Shown: positions 55,200 to 64,000 of the stretch, one piece after another
Layout of the letters: every line of letters starts with the position of its first letter
Numbering within the stretch: the stretch's first letter is position 1
Program-made: the position numbers and the translations under genes
Notes under the pieces: generated by a model
Seen by the model: the letters and a program-made list of their open reading frames with translations, nothing else
Told to the model about the DNA's origin: nothing
The model's database searches: none
Source of the DNA: Isoetes taiwanensis
Lineage: Eukaryota; Streptophyta; Lycopodiopsida; Isoetales; Isoetaceae
DNA: 64,000 nucleotides
Reading direction: 5' to 3'
Assembly (NCBI GenBank): GCA_021234155.1
Contig: JAJEKV010000205.1
Span: forward strand, 1,659,501-1,723,500

Positions 55200-57290
55200 G
55201 ACAAGGTATATAGAATAGAATAGAATAGAATAAATTTTTTAACGTCCACGGAGACCAATAGGTCATGGACCCATACAATGGGCTAGTACAATCATTACTA
55301 CTAGGATTAAAAAACCCCTGCCTCGAAAGGTTTTCAAGGGAAAAACCTTTGCAGTAATGATGATACTAGACAAGCAGAGATAATGATGTGGAAGCGTGGA
55401 ATGGAATGCTAAGGTCAAAAAATGATTCCGGACTATCTCAAAAGTAGGGCAACTCAGAAGAGTATGGCTTTCATCTTCAATAACTCAGTGGCGGCAACAT
55501 GCACGTCTCGCTTCAGGGCGGCAATTGCGGCCGCCCCCATCTACCCGTCTCAATCCGTAGCCTGTGGGACCCCGTGAGAATTGATGCAATAGCTACAAGC
55601 TTGTTCCTGGACAATGAAGCAAGCAAATAAGCCTGGGGCCCTGGTGCCAAGGTGGGATTTATGTGTGCATGATAATGACGGATTTTTCACTTGGGCCACG
55701 CGAAGCTGCGCCCCATATCTTTTGAGAAAAACGACCATTGAGATATTGTTGCAAAAGCTCGGGATCGAATCGGCAAGCATCGGCAAAGTGCTCGCTGTAA
55801 TTTGCCGCACCGCAGCGGGCAAACCATGTAGTGCAATGCTCTTTCCAACATCGTTTCAAACGCCGAGGAGATTCAGCCATGGCAAGTGCAAGAACAGGAT
55901 ACCTAACATCATCCATGTGGTGCACCTTGCGGATATAGTGGAGATGGCTTCATGGCAGAATGTTGAAGAGGCCAAAACCATCTCTTGTAAAAGAATAGCA
56001 TAGGGCACCGTTGTTTTAACTCCAAGGGCGTAAGTGAGAAAGGACTTTTGCACCCGCTCCAAGCTCTCCCAAGCACTAGCACTAATGGCGTGCCCCCACT
56101 TGAGTAACCATACAAGAAAAACAGGCTCTACCAAAGCACGAAAACAAGTGAGCTTTACGTGGCCAATCATGAATTTCTGCGAAAACAATTGTTTGGGATT
56201 GCATAGAGTGCTCTCCATCCAGCAGACCCACCGCTTGGTAATACACTTGTTCCCAAAGTGTGTTCTTACAATTCTACACCAAGATATTTTGTAGCTATCT
56301 ACAACTTCAACTTCACGGCTATCATAGTGCATAGTAGGAACATTGTGACGAGAAGATTGAACTACCAAAAGCTTGGTCTTTTGGAGATTAACACGCTGAG
56401 ACTGTGTTCTCACAAAACCGTAAGTGAGAGCATGTAAATGTTCTTTGCATACTAGCGGTATATGTGCGAAGTGAAACATCATCGGCATACATAAGTTGCC
56501 TAATGATATAGTGTGCCAAATGTGGACCTCGCCGCCATGATTATCAAGCCATTCTTCCAATTGATCAATATACAAGCCAAAGAGTGTAGGAGATAAAGGG
56601 CAACCCCCGATTTAACTCCAATATTGCTAGTGATTTGAGTGACGATCTTTGGAAATTTAGCAAAAACCCTTTCATAGAGCCGATAAACTGCATTTTGAAG
56701 ATCTTGTGGAACTCAAGTGCACCGCAGCCGCCAAAGAAGCTCGCGTGTAATCTTGTATCAAAAGCGTAAGTAAAATCCACAAAGCATATATAGAGGTCTT
56801 GTTTCAAACTTCGACTATGTTCAATAAGCATGCGCAATGTGAAAATATGGTCTATTGTAGAATGGCATGGACGAAAGCCTGCCTATCCTACAGCACGTAC
56901 ACCAGTATGTTCTGCCCATGATGTCAACTGCTTCTCAGTAAGACTGGCTAAGAGCTTTGAGAATATGGAACTTACCATGATCATGCGATAATTAGAAGGG
57001 TCATGCTTATCACCTGCTTTGTAAATTGGTACGACCTTACTGATAGCCCAAGTTTCTAGCAAGCCTTCTTGCAAAGCTTGATTTAAAAGAGTAGTGATGA
57101 TTGAAAGCAATAGCGGACCCCCCCATTTAAGCAATTCTGCTTGCAAACCTTGAAGATCAGGAGACTTGCCATTAGATAGATGCCGCAGTCCTTCTTTGAC
57201 TTCCTCCTCTGTGAATTGAAGAATATCACCTACCAAAGGAGGCACCGAGGTGCTGCGTTGTTTCGCTGTTGGAAATTGTGGCATGCTCTC
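55200..57290 (-). mobile_element. LINE, 5'-truncated, minus strand (copy C)
   Basis: The RT begins inside the domain: LSNGKSPDLQGLQAELLKWG, SNYRMIMVSSIFSKLL, then FVDFTYAFDTRLH, and later the RT-to-C-terminal region (ALVEPVFLVWLLKWGHAIS, AWESLERVQKSFLTYALG). Frames change several times and the YADD box is lost. The C-terminal IETGRW segment is near 55540. The 3' UTR block (TCCACGGAGACCAA on the plus strand) is at about 55246, and the tail is (GAATA)n at 55209-55236. The endonuclease and ORF1 are absent. Confidence 0.8.
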
Positions 57291-58825
57291 TGCTCATGTT
57301 CAGTGAATATTCATTCAATGAAATAACATAATACATGCATCGTATTGCATTCGATGTGTTCTGTCATAGAGATATCCTTATAATATCCATTTCGATTCCG
57401 TGTTTAATCCTTGTTGTTGTGGTGTTGGATGGCATGGAATGACATGTCTGCTCATGTTCATTGCTATTTGTTCATGCAAAGTTCTTCAGTTTGTGCACTG
57501 TAGGATTTCGATTCCATATTTTCAGATTGACTTTCATCCATGGTTAAGAAATTATAGAGTGAGGTGGAAATGGTAGTTTGACCCATCTTGATTTTTGGGG
57601 AATGGCCATGCTTGCCTCATATGGAATATGTTGTAGTAGATTCCTTGGACCAACGGTCCAGATTAAGCAATTATATAGATTAAGCAATTAAGAAAGCACT
57701 ATAAAAACATTACATGCTAATAGATAAAATTAAGAAACCACTATAACATGTTAACAGATAAAATTAAAATCCACATGATGTTAACTGATAAAGTTATGTT
57801 GTCTTAATGAAGATTTAGAATATTTTGGTCAATAAAAGCACTAGTGATGTATAACTTTAACCACATTATAGGACCATTGCATTCCACTACCCTATATAGT
57901 TTGTTGCAAAAAAATGTGCGGCTTGTGTCATTTTAGCAAAATGCGAACCATGTAAATCTATCATAATACTTAGCCATCCTAATTTGGCACGCAAGAACCA
58001 AATTACATTACACCATATCAAACCGAGTCTCATAACTATAATGATATACCACATTGACAAACCACATATCTAAATCAAGATTTTACGCGACGCCGATTAA
58101 ACATATGAAAAAAACCATATTATTGGACATCACAAATGAAGCATTGATACTTACTCTCTCAAAATACCACTTTAATAAAGCATCTAAGGAGACCAAATAC
58201 TTTAGTCATGTAATGTTTTTAATGATGTCAACCTACAAAAAAGCATTGGTTTCTTTGAACGGTTTTTTATGAACAACCAACCAGAAAATTCATAACGGTT
58301 TTATTTTTGGGTGCCTTGTGTAAGATATTTCTACCATGCAGAGAGAACCAGATTAATTCATCCCAATTACATATGATAAATCAAAGAACTTTAAGTACAT
58401 AAATGTGCCAAAAAGTTCAAAGTACATGTAACTGTACCAAAGGTACATGTTAGTACTCAAAATGTATGTGAGAATATGTCTGCAATACGCAATTTTCTAA
58501 AAGTCCAGAGTGAACTTCAAAATTAGATATTCTCTAAGTGCATAACAATACTTCTATATATGTAAGAATACATTCTATGCTTATACTAAGGAATGTAGTT
58601 TATATGCATTATATGCTTGAGTATGGAACTAACACTTCTACCCATGTACATCACATAGGAGTTGTTTCAGAATGTATGATTAATGTATGATTAAGTAGTA
58701 TAATATATTACCTAAGCATTTTACTAAAAAGACTAAATGTTATATCAGTGTACATAGAAGATAGGAATTTCAATAGATAATTTGAATACAAATGTACATT
58801 CTTACCTCCCACAAATTTGCCAAAG
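57291..58825. other. No gene recognised
   Basis: AT-rich sequence (about 70 percent AT by eye) with short ORFs only. Confidence 0.4.
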
Positions 58826-59028
58826 AATTGATGATTCTAACTTGAGGTATATTAAGAATTGGATTGGAAGAGTCCTCTTCTTTCTCATATCCCTATACTT
58901 TGGAGAGACCTTTGTGCTGGAAAGCAAGAGTCATGAATTGATGATTCTAACTTGAGATATATTAAGAATTGGATTGGAAGAGTCCTCTTCTTTCTCATAT
59001 CCCTATACTTTGGAGAGACTTTTGTGCT
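58826..59028 (+). repeat. 110-bp tandem duplication
   Basis: The unit starting AATTGATGATTCTAACTTGA recurs after exactly 110 bp with two substitutions or so, including TCCTCTTCTTTCTCATATCC. Confidence 0.9.
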
Positions 59029-59426
59029 TGTCTGATATAGATTGTTCTAGCCAATACCCAAATATACAGGGTATAAATAGATTGGAGTTTTGACATTTGA
59101 TTTCAGTTTCTTGCTTTACCAGTTTCTTGCTTTCTTACAAATGGCCAATGAAGGAAGATGTGTAACATTAGATTTATTGAGAGAAAGAGTAGGCCAAATG
59201 TGTTTGCATAGCCTTGATCATATTATTGGCTCGTATGTGAAGTATCTAGAAGGCAATTCCTTTGCACTGAAGGTTACCATTCTCTCCAACTATCATTGAC
59301 AATAAGGAATGCTTAGTTACCAGTTTGTCATGACTGTTTTCATACTTTACATCCTGGAGTCCATCTTGAAGGTTTTCCACCATTGAATGCTTAACAATTG
59401 CTTCATGAAGATTTCCAATAATAGAT

Positions 59427-59519
59427 ACAAAGAAAAGAAAAGAAAAGAAAAGAAAAGAAAAGAAAAGAAAAGAAAAGAAAAGAAAAGAAAAGAAAAGAAA
59501 AGAAAAGAAAAGAAAAGAA
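59427..59519 (+). repeat. (AAAAG)n microsatellite, ~18 units
   Basis: A nearly pure AAAAG array leads into AATAG-type units (59519-59560) and then the LINE 3' UTR block. It is best read as the expanded 3' tail of a severely truncated minus-strand LINE. Confidence 0.95.
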
Positions 59520-59660
59520 TAGAATAGATCAGAATAGAATAGAATATAATAGAATATAATGGTTTCTTATTGTCCACGGAGACCAATCAGCCTATGGAAC
59601 CTAATGAAAGAGCACAACAGACTTAGTACTCTTCGGATAAAAAAAAAACCTCATTGGATT
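59520..59660 (-). mobile_element. LINE 3' terminal fragment (copy D)
   Basis: Only the family's 3' UTR is left: GTCCACGGAGACCAATCAGC and GGATAAAAAAAAAACC (plus strand), with AATAG/AAAAG units as tail. No coding sequence remains. Confidence 0.7.
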
Positions 59661-60269
59661 TCCAATAATAGGTTCAAATAAATGCAATCTCTCATCTTGT
59701 GGCATCCTTATAGCTATGACCTTCCTTTGATCTTGCCTCAATTTATTGACCTGCTCCTCTATACAATTACAACAATGTCAACTCTGCATTTGATTTTTTT
59801 GGTTACATATCCAAACTTGCTGCTATAAGTTGAGTCAAGATGCTTGCATTTCCCTCTGTAGGACTTCCCTGAAAGGAGGCAATCAGAATCTTCCACGTTA
59901 TAATTGCAATCAAAACTCGAATTATGATGATTTGTCCTCCTTGTAGCCAAATCTTCTTATATACGAGAATTGGAATGCTTCATCCGCCAATCCCGAGGCT
60001 ATGTGCTTCTTTACAATTGATAAAACTTTGTTGATGCCAAGAATGTTGTGCTTGATCAAATTGAAATTCCAGTGGTACAGAAAGAGAGGGAAAGTTTAGT
60101 TGGTTTTGATTGATTTGGTTTGATGTCGACCGTTTTGGAATACATCGGCGAGAATTAAGCGCCTCAACAACTAATGAATAATCTTTGCAACATATTGAAA
60201 AAACTGTAGTACACCATATCGTGCTTCTACCATGTGCTAAAGTGTCACATAATATACTTTAGAAGGCCG

Positions 60270-60960
60270 TCAATATGGGATACACTCGCCTTTCAAACCT
60301 GGCCTACACAATGGCCATGTATCCAGAACGCCCTAAAGCATGGTGTAAGGAGAGACAAGCCATTTCATTCTCCAGATGGAATGTGCATGAACAATGGTGC
60401 ATACATGTAAACAACAATGGGGACTACAATTACCTGAAGCAGTATCTAGATTCTTGCTTCTTAAGTAAACTTTGAGATGCTAGAGCTTCAGAACTGGTGA
60501 TAGCACACTACAAAACCACATTAATCCTACGCTTGCCAGGGGTTCACAGTAGTTGCTGTTAGCGTATTTGCCCATGGACATTAAAAGTCTCTTCCTTCCT
60601 TCCATGAAAATACAGAATGATTGTATCCATTTGCACAAGAGCGCACCGCCGCAGAATTAAGGTAGACATATGGACCCAAAAAGAATGAGGAGATAAAATT
60701 TGCTAATGTTGCCCATTGGGACATAATGAAGATGAGTGCCACACTCTGCAGAACTGTCTAGTATTTGGGCCTATTAGGATATTATGTCGGATTGGTTATG
60801 CCTAACCAACTGCTACATGTGATATTGGAGAAAGCTCCAGTGGAGGTACGAGGAACTGTCTAGTATTTGGGCCTGTTAGGATATGTTATATCGGGTTGGT
60901 TATGCCTAACCAATTGCTACATGTGATGTTGGAGAAAGCTCTAGTGGAGGTACTAGCGTC
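60270..60960 (+). mobile_element. LINE ORF2 C-terminal fragment, plus strand (copy E)
   Basis: The plus strand reads LSNLAYTMAMYPERPKAWC and LKQYLDSCFLSKL, matching LPNLALAMAMGP and LKQDLDACFMAKLWD in LINE copy A. Near 60700 another frame has the zinc-type segment CCPLGHNEDECHTLQNC. The segment starting GAACTGTCTAGTATTTGGGC is then duplicated in tandem (60751 and 60853, 102-bp unit). Unlike the other pentanucleotide-tailed copies it is on the plus strand. The intervening 59661-60269 has no recognised gene. Confidence 0.65.
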
Positions 60961-61184
60961 AAATCAACAAGATATATAATGAATATGCAAACTCAGTTGT
61001 TTCCTTTGTCACTGTATTAAAATATACAGATCTACCATGTATCAGACTATTATTGCTAAGTTTTTTTTCCTTAAAAAACCTTTTGGAAGGGGCTTTTAAA
61101 TCCTAGACATTAATTGGTCTGTTGTATTCTTTGTTTGGATCCCATAGGACCCTTTCTATCTCCACGGACGAAAAAATCCAATTC

Positions 61185-61810
61185 AATTCAAATCCTTAAA
61201 ATTGAATTGAATTGAATTGATTGATTTTTATCATCCTCGGAGATCAATTGGCCTATGGGATCCAAACAAGAAATACAGCAAAGCATATTACTGCGAGGAT
61301 TAAAAAAAAAAATGTCTCGGAGGGTTTTCGAGGGAAAAACCTGGGCAGTAACAAGTATGCTGAGAAACTGTACAATGAGTACATCATGATGTGTCTCCGT
61401 GCCTCGTTCGAGGACATAACTGAGTGCGGGCATCCATGATGTCCCGGAGATAAGATCCTAGCGAGCCCACCAATGTTGTATTCTGCAGTGCATGCAGCTG
61501 CTGGTTAGGTAGGATCAACTGAGCATAGTTGGCACGAATGTGACTAAATGCCAGACAATGCTGTAGAGTGTAGCTTTCATCTTCAATAGCACCCTGTTGG
61601 CAACACAGTCACAGTCTATCCTCTGGTGCAATCGAATGGAAGTGTCTCAGTATGTGGTAGTGGGAAACTCTGTTCCAGGTACTTGTAAGTGTGCGCCAGT
61701 GCTGCTCCAACTCGGTGTGCGGAGAGGATGCCCGCTGCCTGTATGTGCATTACCTGAGTGAAAAACTGGTCCACCTCAACTATAACAGGAGTGTCACTTG
61801 CCTCTTTCAA
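61185..61810 (-). mobile_element. LINE 3' end, minus strand (copy F)
   Basis: On the minus strand, YKYLEQSFPLPHTETLPF is followed by the zinc-type segment CCQQGAIEDESYTLQHC (about 61600-61560). The family 3' UTR block is at 61230-61340 (CCTCGGAGATCAATTGGCC on the plus strand), and the tail is (AATTG)n at 61198-61225. It is short and 5'-truncated. Confidence 0.75.
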
Positions 61811-62399
61811 GACCTACAATGCGTAGGTTCAGAGCGGACGTGTGCTCTGTGGCTCTACCAGGCTCCAAAAGCGGGGCCTTCGCCTGCTCAGTGGGCAAAT
61901 AATCCTCCACCGGCGGCTGTGTGGGCCTAGGTACTGTAGCATCTTCCTGGGGCATAGCATGTACATGCTCAGGTGCTGATGTTGTGATAGGCACTGATGA
62001 TACATTATTGTGCCATGCCGACTGTAGCAGTATCTCTAGAAGCTGTACCCAGCATTCTAAGGGTAACTGGGCAGATGTCTCTGTGAGAGTGACGGTAGAT
62101 TGGACCGTGCGGAGCTTGATCAACAGTTCTAGGGGCATACAACGGACCCGAGCCGCAATTCTGTCCAAGGCTGCGGCTGAGGATGCATTGGGAGCGGATT
62201 GTGTCAGGATTGGATGCTGGGGCCCAAAGGAGGGGGGTGCCTGGAGATAGGGCTCTATCATGGAGTCATAGGGCTTATCAGAAACTGGCATGGGCATCCT
62301 AATGAGATTCTTTGCCTTGTGGGTCTCCCTGGCCATGCGTTTGATCTCACGGGTCATTTTGATGCTATATGAGACAGGAATTGGGCAAGGCCAAAACAA
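61794..62399 (-). CDS. Unrecognised 201-aa ORF
   Basis: The frame starts MFWPCPIPVSYSIKMTREIK, is proline-rich in the middle (PYLQAPPSFGPQHPIL), has a helical segment (LDRIAARVRCMPLELLIKLR and LECWVQLLEILLQSAW) and a second proline-rich part. Composition resembles the second ORFs of the Rep elements only in general style. It has no recognised domain and may be a chance frame. Confidence 0.25.
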   Translation of the reverse strand: MFWPCPIPVSYSIKMTREIKRMARETHKAKNLIRMPMPVSDKPYDSMIEPYLQAPPSFGPQHPILTQSAPNASSAAALDRIAARVRCMPLELLIKLRTVQSTVTLTETSAQLPLECWVQLLEILLQSAWHNNVSSVPITTSAPEHVHAMPQEDATVPRPTQPPVEDYLPTEQAKAPLLEPGRATEHTSALNLRIVGLERGK

Positions 62400-63309
62400 C
62401 GAGTTTCAGATAGCTAGACAGAGGTAGGAGCAGACCAAGGCAAGGAGAATTTAAGAGGGAACTAGAAATCAGTAGTTGGCCAGAATGAAGCCTAAGATAT
62501 ATGGAATTCCAACCGACCTGGTGTAAGGGTTGTACTGCTGCTGCGCCAATACCGGCAAAGAGGTAGGATCTTTCCTGACTCTAGGGCCGTGCTGGGAAAG
62601 GAATTGGGTTGATGCAGAAGCTAATATTGCCAGGCCGAATTAGGTCTAGGGATGTGCTACTCGATATGCCATACAAGAAGAACCTGCAAGAACCGACCCA
62701 CTAAAAATCGAAGCTGCAAGAGGGCTAGAATCGACCTACTGAAGAAAAGGCGTAATCGGCCTGCCTGAAGCACAATCGACCTGGTACAGACCTTGTGGAT
62801 TGAACCAAAGGCAGAAAACAGGCTGGCGGAAGGATCTGGACCTGCGTTGATGGAGCGGTACTGCTATGGGCGGGCTACTTTGGCGCTCAGATGAGGTTAA
62901 CTAGCTGGACCTAGGCTGGCCGAACTGGGACCCAAACTTGCCAAAGACTGGAAGGGGAAATCATAGACCTTAATTTTTGGAAGGAAAGTGCAAGGAAGGT
63001 CCTTAAAGGTGAATTTGGTGTAGTCAACTTTAACCGTTAGATAAAAAAGGGGAGAAATCCTAGCCATTAAGTTTTTTTTTTATTAAATTGCAATTACTTT
63101 ATATTAAAGGAGGTGAGATGGCACTCTATTTAATAGAAAGGTAGCGAGGTGGCAAAGCATTTATGGAATAGACTTTTTAAGAAAGCTTCCTTGGGTTGAT
63201 CGCCCTCAAAGGCCTGCTACTTATTGTAGAGAGGTCGAATGAAGGTGGAGCCCACGCCATTGGATTCCTCTTCTCCAGAGCTTTCTTAGAATGGTGCCTT
63301 GGCATTGTT
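62400..63309. other. No gene recognised
   Basis: Sequence with ACC(G/T)AC-rich short repeats (CGACCTACTGAAG, CGGCCTGCCTGAAG, CGACCTGG at 62690-62790) but no coding region. Confidence 0.35.
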
Positions 63310-64000
63310 GCATTGTAGTTGGACAATGAATTGAATTCTAAGAATCTCCTTAGAATCTTAGAATCTTACGAGAATTTTCATAAGATCTTTGGGAATCTAG
63401 TGAAATCTCAAGAGAATCCTAGTGAATCTAATGGAATGACAAGAAAATCTTTGAGAATCTAGGAGAATTCAATGGAATCTTCATAAATCTTCGAGAATCT
63501 TGGTGGAATCTTGGAGAACCTAGAGGAATCTTCATAGGATATTAAAGACTCTAGGAGAATCTACATAGATTCTCAAGGAATCTATGGGAATCTTGAAATA
63601 ATCTTTATGAATCTAAAAGAATCTTCATAGAATCTTGGGGAATGTTGCTGGAATCTTGAAAAATCTAGCAAAATCTTTATAGAATCTAAAGGAATCGAGG
63701 AGAATCTACTAAGAATCTTGGAAAATCTAGAGGAATTTTGGGATAATGATTAGAAATCCAAGGGAATCTTAAGAGAAGATTTGGAAATCTAATGGATTTC
63801 GCCATCAAATCTTTGACAGTCTAGGGAAATCTTGATGGAATCTTGAAAAATTTAGAGGTATCTTCATAGAACCTTAGAGAATCTAGGAGAATTTACGTAG
63901 AAGCTTGGGGAATCTATGGGAATCTTGGTAGGATCCTTGAGAATCCTTGAGAATCTAAAGGAATCTAAGGGGATCTGCATAAAATCTTGGAGAGCCTGGG
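63310..64000. repeat. Degenerate GAATCT minisatellite
   Basis: GAATCT/AATCTT/GGAATC recurs at roughly 10-20-bp intervals to the right edge, in phrases such as GGAATCTTCATAGAATCTT and GAGAATCTAGGAGAAT. Units vary in length and sequence. The array continues beyond the window. Confidence 0.9.

Noticed and set aside
59347-59586. FLFFSFLFFS-type minus-strand ORF
   Set aside because: It is a translation of the AAAAG microsatellite.
63310-64000. CRISPR-like array
   Set aside because: Units are irregular and overlapping with no constant repeat and unique spacers, and the context is a plant nucleus.

Overview
The window looks like accessory, transposon-dominated nuclear DNA from a land plant, most likely a non-seed plant such as a fern (an inference). 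The evidence is as follows. There are plant nuclear gene pieces: a peroxisomal DHNA-CoA synthase (menB/NS type) with a PTS2 signal, the last exons of plastid enoyl-ACP reductase, and a six-helix plant membrane protein. There is a nuclear insertion of plant-mitochondrial-type LSU rRNA. There are chromodomain Ty3/gypsy elements primed by initiator tRNA-Met. There are also three copies of a small HUH/Y1 Rep gene resembling Replitrons, which are known to be abundant in non-seed plants.

Layout. 1-752: 3' end of a Ty1/copia-like element with its LTR. 809-1454 (minus): last four exons of enoyl-ACP reductase, with single-base indels. 2320-3520: weakly supported plus-strand exons. 4180-5540 (minus): 5'-truncated LINE. 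5592-6227 (minus): first three exons of DHNA-CoA synthase, with a MITE at 6247-6477 just upstream of its start. 6500-13320: a block bounded by inverted GAAAC/GTTTC-rich ends, holding a B3-domain exon, Rep copy 1 (9565-10896), its second ORF (11068-11477) and a 0.5-kb inverted duplication of its 3' end. 13747-15663: an unrecognised 262-aa ORF behind a TATA box, with a second copy of its C-terminal module. 17460-22116: decayed chromovirus with 3' LTR. 22117-23008: mitochondrial LSU rRNA insertion, fused to a second copy of DHNA-CoA synthase exon 3. 25757-26930: Rep copy 2. 28325-30182 (minus): an apparently intact three-exon membrane-protein gene. 31298-51349: Rep copy 3, whose second ORF is split by a gypsy element (32703-50871). 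That gypsy element in turn carries a near-intact L1 (40211-44215) and a Helitron (44679-49451). 55200-61810: several LINE fragments ending in pentanucleotide repeats. 63310-64000: a degenerate GAATCT-type repeat.

The most notable system is the Rep family. All three copies share an HUH-like motif, a GYCMKDFGK-type tyrosine motif, a conserved acidic C-terminus and, 75-180 bp downstream behind a splice-acceptor-like site, a second small ORF (proline-rich, then helical in copies 1 and 3). Replitrons are described as encoding only a Rep, so this second ORF is the most likely undescribed feature here. Most coding regions carry single-base indels or TAG stops, so most elements look inactive. The membrane-protein gene, exons 1-3 of DHNA-CoA synthase and the L1 ORFs are the best preserved.
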